44,827 bases of DNA from contig CAIVEI010000005.1 of the NCBI GenBank assembly GCA_903904835.1, positions 1 through 44,827 of the forward strand, in the 5' to 3' direction. The notes under the pieces are model-generated. The model was not told the origin of the DNA, did not search any database, and saw nothing but the letters and a program-made list of their open reading frames with translations. This document shows positions 27,909-38,014 of the stretch, piece by piece; the stretch's first letter is position 1, and every line of letters begins with the position of its first letter. Source of the DNA: an uncultured Schlesneria sp. (GTDB taxonomy: Bacteria > Planctomycetota > Planctomycetia > Planctomycetales > Planctomycetaceae). The position numbers and the translations under genes were made by a program.

Positions 27909-28064
27909 GACGCTATCGCTTGATACAAGAGACAGAAGAAAAGATTGGGTTTCCGCACAGAGTAAGAAGTCCTCTGTCAGTATACCACCATTCCCTCGCC
28001 CCCTTGTCAAAGCGTCTGAAACAGCGATGCGTCACACATGAGTAAATTTAACGGGAAAATGAAA

Positions 28065-28105
28065 ATTGCGATCGCACGGTGAATCACTCGCCGTGCGATC
28101 GCAAT
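28065..28105 (-). terminator. Rho-independent terminator of the outer-membrane protein gene
   Basis: There is a perfect 15-bp stem (ATTGCGATCGCACGG at 28065-28079 with CCGTGCGATCGCAAT at 28091-28105) and an 11-nt loop. On the minus strand it lies 80 nt after the stop codon of the barrel protein gene and is followed by TTTCATTTT. Each arm contains the self-complementary octamer GCGATCGC. Confidence 0.8.
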
Positions 28106-28185
28106 GGGATGTTCGTCGGGTTCAGTGTCACATCAAGAACATCCTGTGATGCTCTTCACGGGAACACGGTGAGACGATGCCAAGC

Positions 28186-29163
28186 TTAGTACCGAATGAT
28201 CATGTCAACCGTGAGTCGGTTCTGAATAATGTCTTTGCGTTCCGTATAGGGGATTTCGTAAGCCACACCGAGTTCCAGGCGATCGTGTGGTTTATATTTC
28301 ACACCGTAGGCACCCGTCACGATGTTGTTTCCGCTCACACTCGTTGAACCCAGGTTGAACAGATCCAGTCCTTCGACATTCGCATTGAACTGGGTGCCGT
28401 TCGACATCCAGTGATACCAGTTTGCTTCCGTGAACAGATAGAAGCCCGTGTTTCCAAGCTTTCGGTCCAGGTGATTCGACCAGTATGTACTTTGTGTATA
28501 GGCCGTCGTGTTGGCGGGAATTCTCGCTCCGAAAGCGGACAGAACGTGCCAGTTCTCACCGATTTGTTGACCTGCGGTTGCGAAGAAGTTGAGTTCGCCG
28601 TTCCCTTTTCCCTGAAGGGCTTGATGGCTTCCCAGAGGAATTCCGTACGTGAAACCGGTACTGACGATCGTTTGAGTTTCGTAGTTTTTGTAGAGGTTAT
28701 ATTTCAAACCGGCGTTGACGTCGGCAAATCCATCACTCAAAAGCGGGTTTTGTGAAAAGAAGAATCCGTCCTTTGTCGCGATAATCGACAGGTTTTCGGT
28801 CAGAGCCGCACGTGCCTGCATGGCGAAAAGCTGAACCTGCCCACCGCCGAGCGACGTTGGTACGGTATGGTTTGCAAAAATAAATCGGGCTTCGGTCAAT
28901 GTTCGTGGGTCTTCAAAATAGACCGGATTCGACATGGGACTGATGAAATTGGAAAAACCGTGATCACTTGGCGCGATCAGGCCAAACAACTTTGCCTGGC
29001 CCCCTTCCGTCGAAGCGCAATTCAAACCCGTTGAAGAACAGTTTGAAGAGCCAAACGGATTCAACGAAGGGACGGAAATCAGAGGTTCATCCGCCAAGCC
29101 AACCCTCGTCGACACAACCAATAACACAAAACTGAGCAGTATTTGCCGATGCTTCATCTTCAT
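28186..29163 (-). CDS. Outer-membrane beta-barrel protein
   Basis: This protein of about 325 residues has a Sec signal peptide (MKMKHRQILLSFVLLVVSTR...GLA-DE). Its body is made of alternating hydrophobic/polar strands with many Gly, Asn, Tyr and Phe, such as YETQTIVSTGFTYGIPLGS and LELGVAYEIPYTER. The last residue is an aromatic Tyr preceded by MIIR, as in barrels assembled by BAM. It may be a porin or a transporter-like barrel; the substrate is unknown. Four cysteines near the mature N-terminus (NCSSTGLNCAS) are unusual for such a protein. ATG 29163 is preferred because GGAAGG lies 7 nt upstream; the ATG at 29178 carries the Shine-Dalgarno inside its own first codons. A strong terminator follows. 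Confidence 0.83.
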   Translation of the reverse strand: MKMKHRQILLSFVLLVVSTRVGLADEPLISVPSLNPFGSSNCSSTGLNCASTEGGQAKLFGLIAPSDHGFSNFISPMSNPVYFEDPRTLTEARFIFANHTVPTSLGGGQVQLFAMQARAALTENLSIIATKDGFFFSQNPLLSDGFADVNAGLKYNLYKNYETQTIVSTGFTYGIPLGSHQALQGKGNGELNFFATAGQQIGENWHVLSAFGARIPANTTAYTQSTYWSNHLDRKLGNTGFYLFTEANWYHWMSNGTQFNANVEGLDLFNLGSTSVSGNNIVTGAYGVKYKPHDRLELGVAYEIPYTERKDIIQNRLTVDMIIRY

Positions 29164-29524
29164 TGTGAAACCTTCCATGAGCTGCTTGTGATCGGGACTT
29201 GAATTCCAGACAAACTGGTCCGTTTATCCGCAATTCCGTACGCAACCTATCGGCGTTAGTTCGCCATCCTTTTGATTTGTCTGAGCTCAGAACCGCTGCA
29301 AGCTCGACAATCGCGATGAACAGGCCGATCAACAAAACTTTTCCGGTTGCGTAAAACGGGAAGTGCATTCAGGAAATGCTTCTGCGAGAAAACACGCGAG
29401 AATTGTCGTAACCACACGACAAAACAGGACTAATGGACATTTTAATCTAATATCCCCGCCTCGACGGCACCGCTACAATCCTTTTTGAGGTTTGCTCTTA
29501 ACTTTTTTGGGGACTTGTTTCGCT

Positions 29525-29995
29525 GTGTTTTCTCGAGCCGTTGAGTATTCCTTACGTGCGATGGTCATGCTGACGGAAGTCAAAGAACAGCCTTTGACCG
29601 TACAAGCAATGGCCGAGCGAGGTCAAATTCCGGCCCCGTATTTGTCAAAGCTATTACAGGGTCTAACGAAAGCTGGCCTCATCACATCACAACGCGGGAT
29701 CGGGGGAGGATACTTTCTGGCTCGCAGTTCGGCAGACATTTCCCTTGCCGACATCGTAAAGGTGATTGAACCGCTACATCGCCCACCAAGACCACTTGCG
29801 CGAACGTCTGTTGCTAAAAACCCACGGCTGATCGATCAAAAGCTGGATCAGGCCATTTCGCAGGTCGAAATGGCCTTTGAAAAGACGACCCTCGAAGACC
29901 TTTGGAAAGAAAACGACGGCTCAATTCCACTCTGCTCCCCTCAACCACTCGTCAATCTCGAGTTTTCAGACAACAAGCGCCAACAGAGCTCGTAG
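29525..29995 (+). CDS. Rrf2-family transcriptional regulator lacking Fe-S cysteines
   Basis: This protein of about 156 residues begins VFSRAVEYSLRAMVMLTEV, the standard Rrf2 opening. The winged helix is LTVQAMAERGQIPAPYLSKL...RGIGGGYFLAR, followed by the dimerisation helix region. IscR, NsrR and RsrR hold an Fe-S cluster with three cysteines in the loop after the wing. Here that loop (EPLHRPPRPLARTS) has none, and the only Cys is near the C-terminus. It therefore probably senses something else or acts as an apo-repressor. GTG 29525 with GGGGAC upstream is preferred over the earlier in-frame start at 29492. The ispA-type gene starts 138 bp downstream, so it may regulate it. Confidence 0.88.
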   Translation: MFSRAVEYSLRAMVMLTEVKEQPLTVQAMAERGQIPAPYLSKLLQGLTKAGLITSQRGIGGGYFLARSSADISLADIVKVIEPLHRPPRPLARTSVAKNPRLIDQKLDQAISQVEMAFEKTTLEDLWKENDGSIPLCSPQPLVNLEFSDNKRQQSS

Positions 29996-30132
29996 TTCGA
30001 AAATTATCCAACTTTTATTCGGTCCGACTTTGCTCTGCCAAGCATTGTTGATTAGCATATTGCGGCGATGGAACGCGGCTTGGGTACTGGGCCGAGGGGG
30101 TGGCTTGAGCAATCTCTTGATTTCTGGCAGGG

Positions 30133-31098
30133 ATGCGGGTGGACTTGATGTCTGTGGTTGGTCAACAGTTTGAGACCGAATTGTCCGAGTTACGTAACCG
30201 CATCAATGCGCGGTTGGCGGACTACATGGAAATTCTGGAAGACTGCCCATCCCCGTTGCGCGAGTCGATGGCTTATAGCCTTCTCGCCGGTGGCAAGCGA
30301 CTCAGGCCAATCCTGGTACTGCTGGCCTGTGAAGCATGTGGTGGCTCAATCGAAGCCGCTCTTCCCGCCGCCTGTGCCATCGAAATGATCCATACCTATT
30401 CGTTAATTCATGATGATTTGCCAGCCATGGATAATGACGACTATCGTCGCGGCCGACTGACAAATCACAAGGTTTTTGGAGATGGGCTCGCAATCCTTGC
30501 CGGGGACGCACTTCTGACACTGGCCTTCGAAGTGATCGCGCGTGATACCCAACCAGGATCAGTCGCCGCAGCATGCTGCATCGATCTTGCCAGTGCTTCG
30601 GGATGGTGCGGCATGGTGGGTGGCCAGGTTGCCGATCTGCAAGCCGAACAACGACTCGAAAAACAGAATTCGTCCGAACAATCGATACAAAAAGAGTTTG
30701 CGGCAGAGACTGCTCAAAACCTCTACACGCTGGAAGCCATCCATCGGCGTAAGACGGGCAGGTTGTTATGCTCGGCAGTCACCTTGGGTGCCAGGGTCGC
30801 TCAAGCAGACGCAGATTCGATCAATCGGTTGCAAGAATACGGAAAACGAGTTGGCTTAGCCTTCCAAATTGCGGATGATTTATTAGATGTGACAGGTGAT
30901 GCCGCAAAACTGGGAAAGAAAGTTGGCAAGGATGCGTCACTCGGCAAAATGACGTATCCCGGCCTGTTGGGAATCGAAGCCAGTCGCCAGAAGGCCGATC
31001 ACCTGATCCATGAGGCGTGCGATTTGCTTGAACCCTTTGGAAAACGCGCTGATTCACTCATCGCATTGGCGAAATTTGTGACAAAACGAGATCATTAA
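30133..31098 (+). CDS. ispA: Polyprenyl synthetase, farnesyl/geranylgeranyl diphosphate synthase (IspA type)
   Basis: This 321-residue cytosolic prenyltransferase condenses IPP with allylic diphosphates. The first Asp-rich motif is HDDLPAMDNDDYRRG (93-106) and the second is FQIADDLLDVTGD. LLAGGKRLRPIL forms the substrate-binding basic patch. The HTYSLIHDDLPAMD context matches bacterial type II FPP synthases, so FPP is the likely product; GGPP cannot be excluded. ATG 30133 or ATG 30148 (GGTGGA 4 nt upstream) may be the start. dxs follows 81 bp downstream on the same strand, giving an isoprenoid supply operon with a possible Rrf2 regulator ahead. Confidence 0.92.
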   Translation: MRVDLMSVVGQQFETELSELRNRINARLADYMEILEDCPSPLRESMAYSLLAGGKRLRPILVLLACEACGGSIEAALPAACAIEMIHTYSLIHDDLPAMDNDDYRRGRLTNHKVFGDGLAILAGDALLTLAFEVIARDTQPGSVAAACCIDLASASGWCGMVGGQVADLQAEQRLEKQNSSEQSIQKEFAAETAQNLYTLEAIHRRKTGRLLCSAVTLGARVAQADADSINRLQEYGKRVGLAFQIADDLLDVTGDAAKLGKKVGKDASLGKMTYPGLLGIEASRQKADHLIHEACDLLEPFGKRADSLIALAKFVTKRDH

Positions 31099-31179
31099 GA
31101 AGCAAACCAAAAATTACGAATTCAGGCGGGCACCTGCTTTCGCAGCAACAACGGACGAGCATCGTAATTGGAGTCGATA

Positions 31180-33093
31180 ATGAAGTTTGAACTGCTACCT
31201 GGAATTCACTCACCGCTCGATCTCCGCGGCTTGACCGATCAACAATTGGTTCAGTTGTCCGAAGAGATTCGTGAGGCGCTGTGCAATCTGGTGCAGGAAC
31301 GATCTGCTCATTTTGCCAGCAACCTCGGTGTGGTTGAACTCTGCCTGGCGCTGCATCTTGTCTACGATTTCTCGAAAGACCGCCTGATCTGGGACACAGG
31401 CCATCAAATTTATCCCCACAAACTGATCACGGGCCGATTCTCGCAATTCTCTTCGATTCGAACCAAAGGGGGCCTGATGGGTTTCCCGAATCCGAACGAA
31501 AGTCCCTACGACTTGTTCATGACCGGTCATGCCGGGGCAAGCGTGTCGACTGTCCTGGGGATGAAAGCGGCAGACGATTTATTGGGCGAATCCTACCGAA
31601 AATCCGTGGCGGTCATCGGTGACGGGGCACTCCCTTCCGGCGTTGTCTTCGAAGCCATGAATAACGCCGCAGAATTGAAAAGCGACTTGCTGGTCATCCT
31701 GAACGACAACGAAATGGGAATTTGCCCTCGCGTCGGCGGATTGGCGCAATATCTCGACAAAGCTCGAACGGCTGACTTCTACAACGGGCTGAAACGGGAC
31801 GTCAGTTGGCTGCTCAATAAAGTCCCCGTGGTGGGCAAGCAATCGGCTGAGGCGATCGCTCAATTCAAAACCGCGCTCAAAGGCTTCCTGCACGGCGGAA
31901 TGTTGTTCGAAGAGATGGGCTTCCGCTACATCGGACCAGTCGACGGTCACGATCTGATCGGTCTGCGAAACGCCCTGGAGATGGTCAAAGAAGTCAGCGG
32001 CCCCGTCCTGCTGCATGTCTTCACACAAAAGGGGCATGGTTTCGAACCGGCATGTGAAGACCCCGTCACCTACCACGCGCCACCTCCGTTCGCACGCAAT
32101 AAAAAGAACGAAGTCGTCTCGATTAAGAAATCCTCCGCGCGAGCCTATACCAACACCATGAGCGACGCGATTTTCGACGCCATGCAGCGCGACTCCAAAG
32201 TCTGCGTGCTGACCGCTGCGATGTGCGAAGGGAATAAGCTCGGACGTGTCCGTAATGAATTTCCTGACCGATTCTTCGACACAGGCATCTGTGAAGCACA
32301 CACCGTCGCTTTCGCAGGGGGAATGGCGAAAAGTGGCATGCGTCCCATTGTCAACATTTACAGCACATTCCTGCAGCGAAGCTTCGACCATATCTTCCAG
32401 GAAGTCGCACTTCAGAACCTGCCGGTCACATTCTGTCTTGATCGCGGTGGTCTCGCAGGGCCGGATGGTCCGACTCACCACGGTGTCTTCGACAACACGT
32501 ACATGCGGGTCTTCCCGAACATGACCGTCATGGCCCCCGGCGACGAACTCGACATTGCTCCGATGCTCGATTTCGCTCTGACCCATAACGGCCCGACATC
32601 AATTCGCTATCCGAAAGCCAATGTCGAACACATCACGCGGCCCGAATGTCCTGTCGAACTCGGCAAGGCGGAAGTCTGGCGCTGGGGTGAAGATGGGATG
32701 TTTGTCGCGTTCGGTTCGCTTTTCACCGACTGTGTCGCCGCCTCGGAACGATTGAAAGAAGACGGTCTGGACGTGGGTGTGATCAATGCCCGGTTTGCGA
32801 AACCGATCGACCGCGCCACGATTTTCCGGGCTCTCGAAGAAACCGGATTTGTGATTACTGCAGAAGAAAACACGATCTGCGGGGGATTCGGCGCCGCCGT
32901 TCTCGAAGCGGCCAATGAAGCGGGAATATCGACGACGAACCTCAAGTGTCTCGGAATTCCCGATCGATTCATCGAACACGGCGAACGTGACGAGTTGCTC
33001 GCCGATATCGGACTGAATGTCGATGGCTTCGTGGCGACGGCACTCGCCATGGCTGACCGTGGGACGCTTGTCGAATGTGATAACGACGACTGA
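31180..33093 (+). CDS. dxs: 1-deoxy-D-xylulose-5-phosphate synthase
   Basis: This 637-residue thiamin-diphosphate enzyme joins pyruvate and glyceraldehyde-3-phosphate in the first step of the MEP pathway. Visible are SNLGVVELCLALH, IWDTGHQIYPHKLITGRF, and the ThDP/Mg site GDGALPSGVVFEAMNNAAEL...NDNEM. The transketolase C-terminal half contains FDTGICEAHTVAFAGGMA and FCLDRGGLAGPDGPTHHG. Length is normal. ATG 31180 with GGAG 8 nt upstream is preferred to the TTG four codons earlier. It sits directly behind the prenyl synthase gene, linking precursor synthesis to chain elongation (carotenoids, quinones or hopanoids). Confidence 0.95.
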   Translation: MKFELLPGIHSPLDLRGLTDQQLVQLSEEIREALCNLVQERSAHFASNLGVVELCLALHLVYDFSKDRLIWDTGHQIYPHKLITGRFSQFSSIRTKGGLMGFPNPNESPYDLFMTGHAGASVSTVLGMKAADDLLGESYRKSVAVIGDGALPSGVVFEAMNNAAELKSDLLVILNDNEMGICPRVGGLAQYLDKARTADFYNGLKRDVSWLLNKVPVVGKQSAEAIAQFKTALKGFLHGGMLFEEMGFRYIGPVDGHDLIGLRNALEMVKEVSGPVLLHVFTQKGHGFEPACEDPVTYHAPPPFARNKKNEVVSIKKSSARAYTNTMSDAIFDAMQRDSKVCVLTAAMCEGNKLGRVRNEFPDRFFDTGICEAHTVAFAGGMAKSGMRPIVNIYSTFLQRSFDHIFQEVALQNLPVTFCLDRGGLAGPDGPTHHGVFDNTYMRVFPNMTVMAPGDELDIAPMLDFALTHNGPTSIRYPKANVEHITRPECPVELGKAEVWRWGEDGMFVAFGSLFTDCVAASERLKEDGLDVGVINARFAKPIDRATIFRALEETGFVITAEENTICGGFGAAVLEAANEAGISTTNLKCLGIPDRFIEHGERDELLADIGLNVDGFVATALAMADRGTLVECDNDD

Positions 33094-33180
33094 AATCAAA
33101 CGTCGTCAGTTTGACGAATATGGTCAAGGAATTCGGATCAGACCAGAACTATCAAGACTCGGAAACAAGGATGTATCCCC

Positions 33181-34530
33181 ATGATCCCAACACGTCGCTG
33201 GCCTTGCATCGTTGTGTCTGGCTTCTTGATACTTGTTCCAGCCGCGATTTTCGCGGCCGAGAAATATAAGCTGGAAGAACCTGTCGACGACGTCCGTGTT
33301 TTCGGAGTAGGAACTCGAGTCGAAATCACAGGGAAACTGCAGCCGACTCCGAAAGTCGCTGCGCTGTCCCAAACGGCATCCGCTGCGATCTCGTACCGCG
33401 AACGGCGATTGCTGGGACCCGGCGAGGGTGCGGAATCGTTTCGAGCTGTTCGCGAGTACGAAACAGCCGTCGCTGAAATCGACGTCGGTGGAAACAAGTC
33501 CTCGATTCGGCTTCCTGATCCGCTGAAACTGGTCGTGGCTCAAGGCCAGACGGAAGGAGTGGAACTTTATGCACCGGCAGGATTATTAACTGCGGATGAA
33601 CTCGATTTAATTCGCACGCCTGCCGACAGCTTGGCTTTGATTGCACTCCTTCCGAATAAGGAAGTCGAAGTCGGCGAACAGTGGACGGTCAATGAATGGT
33701 CCTTTCAGATGCTCACGGCACTCGACGCTGTCGTGAAAGGGAAACTCGACTGCACGCTCGAATCCGTGGAAAAGGGAATCGCTCGAATCAAACTCGATGG
33801 CAAGCTGGAAGGTGCCGCCGTCGGTTCAACCACTGAAGTCACCATCTCCGGCTTCTTCTCCTATCATCTCGACGGAAAATACATCGCTGATACCGACTTC
33901 GTCCAAACGGAAACGCGTGCTCTTGGACCAGTCAGTCCCGCTTTGGATATCAAGGCCCGGGTTCGCTTGCTCCGCTCACCCGCGAAAACGTCGGGGCGCC
34001 TCAGCGACCAGAAGATTATCGATCTGGCTGCCAATGAACCCGCCGAGACCGCAAAGTTTCTGAGATTCGAATCACCCTGGAATATCGGGATTCAACACGG
34101 TCGTCACTGGCATCTCTATAAAGTCTATGAGACCTTCGCCGTCTTTCGATTGCTCGACGAAGGAAATTTCATCGCCCAATGTGATATGGCATCGATCGCA
34201 CCGGCCAAACCGGGCGAGCATCTGGCCGAACAGACTTTTCTCAGCGATATCCGTCGATCACTGGGCGAACGATTGCGATCGATGAGCAAAGGTGATGTCG
34301 TCACGTCGTCAGATCGAAAATTCGTGTTTAAAGTCATGGCAGAAGGTGTTGTCGGCGAGCGGCAGATGACCTGGGTCTTTTATCTTGTCGCCGATCCGTC
34401 GGGCCGACAGGCGTCGCTGATGTTCGCTGTCGACACGGATTTGGCCGAAACTTTGGCCAAGTTTGATCGCGAACTTGTCGACAATTTGAAGTTTGGTCCG
34501 GCACCCGCACCCCGAGCGGCGAACAAGTGA
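33181..34530 (+). CDS. Secreted protein of unknown function
   Basis: This 449-residue protein starts with a basic leader and hydrophobic core (PCIVVSGFLILVPAAIFA) and probably has a signal peptidase site after AIFA-AE. The body is rich in beta structure and charged residues (KLEEPVDDVRVFGVGTRVEI, PNKEVEVGEQWTVNEW, LDCTLESVEKGIARIKLDGK). These segments recall planctomycete periplasmic proteins that share a DUF-type beta domain, but no family is named with confidence. ATG has AAGGATG upstream. It lies 87 bp after dxs and 37 bp before the alpha/beta hydrolase gene, all on the same strand, so it may be part of a longer transcript. Confidence 0.8.
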   Translation: MIPTRRWPCIVVSGFLILVPAAIFAAEKYKLEEPVDDVRVFGVGTRVEITGKLQPTPKVAALSQTASAAISYRERRLLGPGEGAESFRAVREYETAVAEIDVGGNKSSIRLPDPLKLVVAQGQTEGVELYAPAGLLTADELDLIRTPADSLALIALLPNKEVEVGEQWTVNEWSFQMLTALDAVVKGKLDCTLESVEKGIARIKLDGKLEGAAVGSTTEVTISGFFSYHLDGKYIADTDFVQTETRALGPVSPALDIKARVRLLRSPAKTSGRLSDQKIIDLAANEPAETAKFLRFESPWNIGIQHGRHWHLYKVYETFAVFRLLDEGNFIAQCDMASIAPAKPGEHLAEQTFLSDIRRSLGERLRSMSKGDVVTSSDRKFVFKVMAEGVVGERQMTWVFYLVADPSGRQASLMFAVDTDLAETLAKFDRELVDNLKFGPAPAPRAANK

Positions 34531-34567
34531 TTTCCACTTGGCGTTGCCCAATGGACAGAGGTGAACG

Positions 34568-35305
34568 GTGAGTACCGATCCGCCAGACATGAATGACGAA
34601 TCGAGTAATCCGCCGCAAGCGACACAATCCCCACTCATCTTGCTGCCCGGACTCGGCGGCGATTCGCGCCTGTTCCGACCGCAACGAGCCGTCTTTCCGC
34701 AACTGGTTTTGCCGGATTGGATTGAGCCGCAGCCCGATGAGCCTCTCGTAGACTACGCTGCCAGGTTCGCCAAAATCATCGAACCTGGCCAGCCCTGCTT
34801 TATCGGTGGAGTCTCGTTCGGCGGCGTCGTCGCTCTGGAACTGGCCACTCATCTGAAAGCTCGCGAATGCTACTTGATGGGAAGCATTCGATCGCCCGGG
34901 GAAATCCCCCCTCGTCTGAAGTTCTTTCGACCCATTTCGAATCTGGTCATGATTCCCAAATGGCTGTCACCCTGGGTCCTGACCTTTGGCGGTCGCTGGT
35001 TAAACCCGAAGGTGAGAGGCTCGTTACATCAATTGAACGATGCCGACGATCACTTCTTACGCTGGGCCGCCAAAGCGATCTTGAAATGGACCCCGTCCGC
35101 AGGAGTCGCAAACGTACGAGTCGTCCAGATCCACGGCGACCGTGATCGAGTCTTTCCTTACAGCCACAATTTCGCTGACAAGACGATCGCGGGTGCCGGG
35201 CACCTGGTCTCGCTGACCCACGCCGACGAAGTCAATCAGTACCTTCGCGAACGAATGTCCGCCGCCCCGACCTATGATGAATTACATCCGTCCGGATCGC
35301 ATTGA
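34568..35305 (+). CDS. Alpha/beta hydrolase
   Basis: This 245-residue alpha/beta-hydrolase fold protein has an oxyanion-hole LLPGLGGDSR, nucleophile elbow GGVSFGGVV (S83), acid HGDRDRVFP (D191 or D193) and His in GAGHLVSLTHADE (H212). It has no signal peptide. It is probably an esterase or lipase-like hydrolase of unknown substrate. The start is GTG 34568 behind AGAGGTG; ATG 34589 is possible. The 3' end overlaps the end of the convergent small lipoprotein gene by 24 bp. Confidence 0.85.
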   Translation: MSTDPPDMNDESSNPPQATQSPLILLPGLGGDSRLFRPQRAVFPQLVLPDWIEPQPDEPLVDYAARFAKIIEPGQPCFIGGVSFGGVVALELATHLKARECYLMGSIRSPGEIPPRLKFFRPISNLVMIPKWLSPWVLTFGGRWLNPKVRGSLHQLNDADDHFLRWAAKAILKWTPSAGVANVRVVQIHGDRDRVFPYSHNFADKTIAGAGHLVSLTHADEVNQYLRERMSAAPTYDELHPSGSH

Positions 35306-35497
35306 CGACGGGCTGCTTAACGTCGACGGGCCGCCATGAGAATAATCCATTCCGGCCGACCTCATCCAATCGTATCTCTCGTCGTATAGCTCCTTTCGCC
35401 GCTGGATGGACGAGGTCGTCATCCCCCCGCTTGTTGACACACATCCCAAGGTGGATGGCAGAGAGACTAGCATGAGTAAAAGCAGAAAGAGTCTCAT
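35282..35497 (-). CDS. Small putative lipoprotein
   Basis: This 71-residue protein has a signal peptide MRLFLLLLMLVSLPSTLGC, whose end LGC is a good lipobox (Cys19 lipidated). The rest is short, Ser/Arg/Met-rich and probably unstructured. It is not assignable to a family. ATG 35497 has GGTGAT about 6 nt upstream. The convergent overlap with the hydrolase gene and the small size lower confidence, but the lipobox argues for a real gene. Confidence 0.6.
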   Translation of the reverse strand: MRLFLLLLMLVSLPSTLGCVSTSGGMTTSSIQRRKELYDERYDWMRSAGMDYSHGGPSTLSSPSSMRSGRM

Positions 35498-35818
35498 CAG
35501 ATCACCACGAACTGACTCCCTAATTTTTGTTCCGACAATTGAAATATCGACTTCGGAATTCCGCTACGATATCGAATCGGCTTAAGATCTGTTCAGGCTG
35601 TTAAGAAATCGCCGACGATATGACCTTTGGTCTACCGCTTGCTTAATATTCGCCTTCCCGAATGACTTACCTGAACCCTCGACAGCAAATACCCGTTTCG
35701 AGACGATTTTGAACTCGACCTGTTTACGAGTTTGTGGCACAGTCGTGAATTCAGAAGGAATGTGCCGTTGTGGCTAATGAAAAAATTCTGATTCGACCGC
35801 GCGGAGAATGACGTCAGG
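35498..35818. other. Intergenic region upstream of glgX
   Basis: There are about 320 bp between divergent genes with no credible ORF. The sequence is AT-rich around 35520-35600. No promoter or operator is called with confidence. Confidence 0.4.
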
Positions 35819-38014
35819 ATGGCAATTCAACGAGTCTGGCCCGGCCGCTCGGCTCCTCTTGGAGCGACCTGGGATGGCAAGGGAGTCAATTTCGCCGTGT
35901 TCTCTGAACACGCCACGCAGGTTGACCTTTGTCTGTTCGATTCTCCGCTTGCCACAAAAGAGACCGACCGCATCCCGCTGCCCGATCTGACGGACCATGT
36001 CTGGAATGGTTATCTTCCCGATGTGAAACCGGGTCAGCTTTATGGGTTCAGGGCACATGGTCCGTATGAGCCTCAACGAGGACTACGGTTTAATGCCAAC
36101 AAAGTTCTGCTCGATCCGTACGCCAAAGGGATCGGACGCGATCTGACCTGGACCGATGCCGCATTCGGCTATTGCGTCGGTGACCCGTCTGGCGATCTCA
36201 GTTTTGACGAACGAGACAACGCCGCCACCGCCCCCCTGGCCGCCGTCATCAATCCCGCATTTCCCTGGATGGGAGATAAGCCACTCCGCACCCCTTGGCA
36301 TAAAACGTTGATCTACGAAATGCACGTCAAAGGCTTTTCGTACAAAAGCCCCTGGGTGCCGCGAGAAAGCCGGGGAAAGTATGCCGGAGTTTCCTGCGAA
36401 GGTTCTCTGCGGCATTTGCGTGCACTCGGGGTGACCGCCGTCGAATTGATGCCAGTGCATCATCACGTCGATGAACGATCGCTCGTCGAACGAGGGCTAT
36501 CGAACTATTGGGGCTACAACACGCTCGCTTTTCTCGCCCCCGATCTTCGGTTTGGCTCGTCCCGTGATCCTCAGCGAACGGTCAACGAATTCAAACGGAT
36601 GGTTCGACGATTACACCGTAATGGCTTCGAAGTGATCCTTGATGTTGTCTACAACCATACCTGCGAAGGAAACCAGTATGGGCCAACGATCTCACTGAAG
36701 GGTCTGGATAATACGTCGTATTATCGAGTCGCCGATCAACCCCGTTATTACAAGGACTACACGGGATGCGGTAATACCCTGAATATGCAATCTCCCCGGG
36801 TATTACAGTTGATCATGGACAGCCTGCGCTATTGGGTTCAGGAGATGCACGTTGACGGGTTTCGCTTCGACCTGGCTGCGGCTCTAGCTCGCGAACTGCA
36901 CGATGTCGATAAGCTCGGTGCCTTCTTCGACATCATTCATCAAGATCCGATTCTGTCACAGGTCAAGCTGATCGCCGAACCCTGGGACGTCGGCCCTGGC
37001 GGTTATCAGGTCGGCAACTTCCCCGTCTTGTGGACCGAATGGAATGGAAAGTATCGCGATTGCGTCCGCAAGTTCTGGCGTGGTGACGGCCACACCGCCA
37101 GCGAATTCGCAACCAGGTTGTGCGGGAGCAGCGACCTTTACGAAGGGACAGGTCGACGCCCTTATGCCAGCATCAACTTCGTCACCTCGCACGACGGATT
37201 CTCGCTGAACGATCTCGTCAGCTACAACCATAAGCACAACGAAGCGAACGGTGAAAACAACGGCGACGGAGACAATCACAACATCAGTTGGAACTGCGGT
37301 GCCGAAGGGAAAACCGACGACTTGTCAGTACTCGAAAAACGAAAACGCCAGAAGCAGAATTTCATTGCGACGCTGATGATCTCACAAGGAGTCGCAATGC
37401 TCCGTAGCGGCGACGAATTCAGTCAGTCGCAAGAGGGGAACAACAACGCCTATTGCCAGGACAATCCGATCAGTTGGCTGCGCTGGAAACTGACCGACGA
37501 AGAACAGGGGATTTTCGAGTTCACCAGAAAAGCGATCGAGCTCTGGAAAAGCCAACCGGTCCTTCAACGTCGAAAGTTTTTCCAGGGCCGGATGATTCGC
37601 GGTGAACTGGTTCGTGACGTCCTGTGGCTAACGCCCGAGGGCGAACAGATGACCGACTCTGACTGGAACAAACACTACACCCGCTGTCTCGGAATGCGGT
37701 TAGAAGGGCAGATGGACGACGAGATCGACGACAAGGGCCGCCACATCGTGGGTGATACGCTGTTAATTCTGTTCAATTCGCACAACGGCCCGATTCCCTT
37801 CCTGATGCCCCCGCACGCCGAATCCGAATTCTGGCAACCAGTCCTCGACACCGCGACGGATCGACCATTGAAACGACTGCTGGAACAGCAGCCCTATCCA
37901 CTACAGGCTCATTCGCTCGCCGTCTTAAAACTAAACCGCCCGAAACCAAAATTGCTGGCACGAGCCAGATCGGTAATCCATCGAGTTCTGGAAAAGAGCC
38001 GACGTTCACAATAA
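35819..38014 (+). CDS. glgX: Glycogen debranching enzyme GlgX
   Basis: This 731-residue GH13 enzyme hydrolyses alpha-1,6 branches of limit dextrins in glycogen breakdown. The N-terminal CBM48 begins [22 protein letters not shown]13 motifs are [11 protein letters not shown] (region I), VDGFRFDLA with nucleophile D351 (region II), LIAEPWDVG with acid/base E387 (region III) and VTSHDGF with D459 (region IV). [12 protein letters not shown] is typical of GlgX. Length is near the family norm of 660-730. ATG 35819 has AGG close and GGAG 13 nt upstream. No other glycogen gene is seen nearby. Confidence 0.95.
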   Translation: MAIQRVWPGRSAPLGATWDGKGVNFAVFSEHATQVDLCLFDSPLATKETDRIPLPDLTDHVWNGYLPDVKPGQLYGFRAHGPYEPQRGLRFNANKVLLDPYAKGIGRDLTWTDAAFGYCVGDPSGDLSFDERDNAATAPLAAVINPAFPWMGDKPLRTPWHKTLIYEMHVKGFSYKSPWVPRESRGKYAGVSCEGSLRHLRALGVTAVELMPVHHHVDERSLVERGLSNYWGYNTLAFLAPDLRFGSSRDPQRTVNEFKRMVRRLHRNGFEVILDVVYNHTCEGNQYGPTISLKGLDNTSYYRVADQPRYYKDYTGCGNTLNMQSPRVLQLIMDSLRYWVQEMHVDGFRFDLAAALARELHDVDKLGAFFDIIHQDPILSQVKLIAEPWDVGPGGYQVGNFPVLWTEWNGKYRDCVRKFWRGDGHTASEFATRLCGSSDLYEGTGRRPYASINFVTSHDGFSLNDLVSYNHKHNEANGENNGDGDNHNISWNCGAEGKTDDLSVLEKRKRQKQNFIATLMISQGVAMLRSGDEFSQSQEGNNNAYCQDNPISWLRWKLTDEEQGIFEFTRKAIELWKSQPVLQRRKFFQGRMIRGELVRDVLWLTPEGEQMTDSDWNKHYTRCLGMRLEGQMDDEIDDKGRHIVGDTLLILFNSHNGPIPFLMPPHAESEFWQPVLDTATDRPLKRLLEQQPYPLQAHSLAVLKLNRPKPKLLARARSVIHRVLEKSRRSQ

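Noticed and set aside
31579-32586. Minus-strand open frame of 335 codons
   Set aside because: Antisense shadow of dxs, whose plus-strand product has all family motifs.
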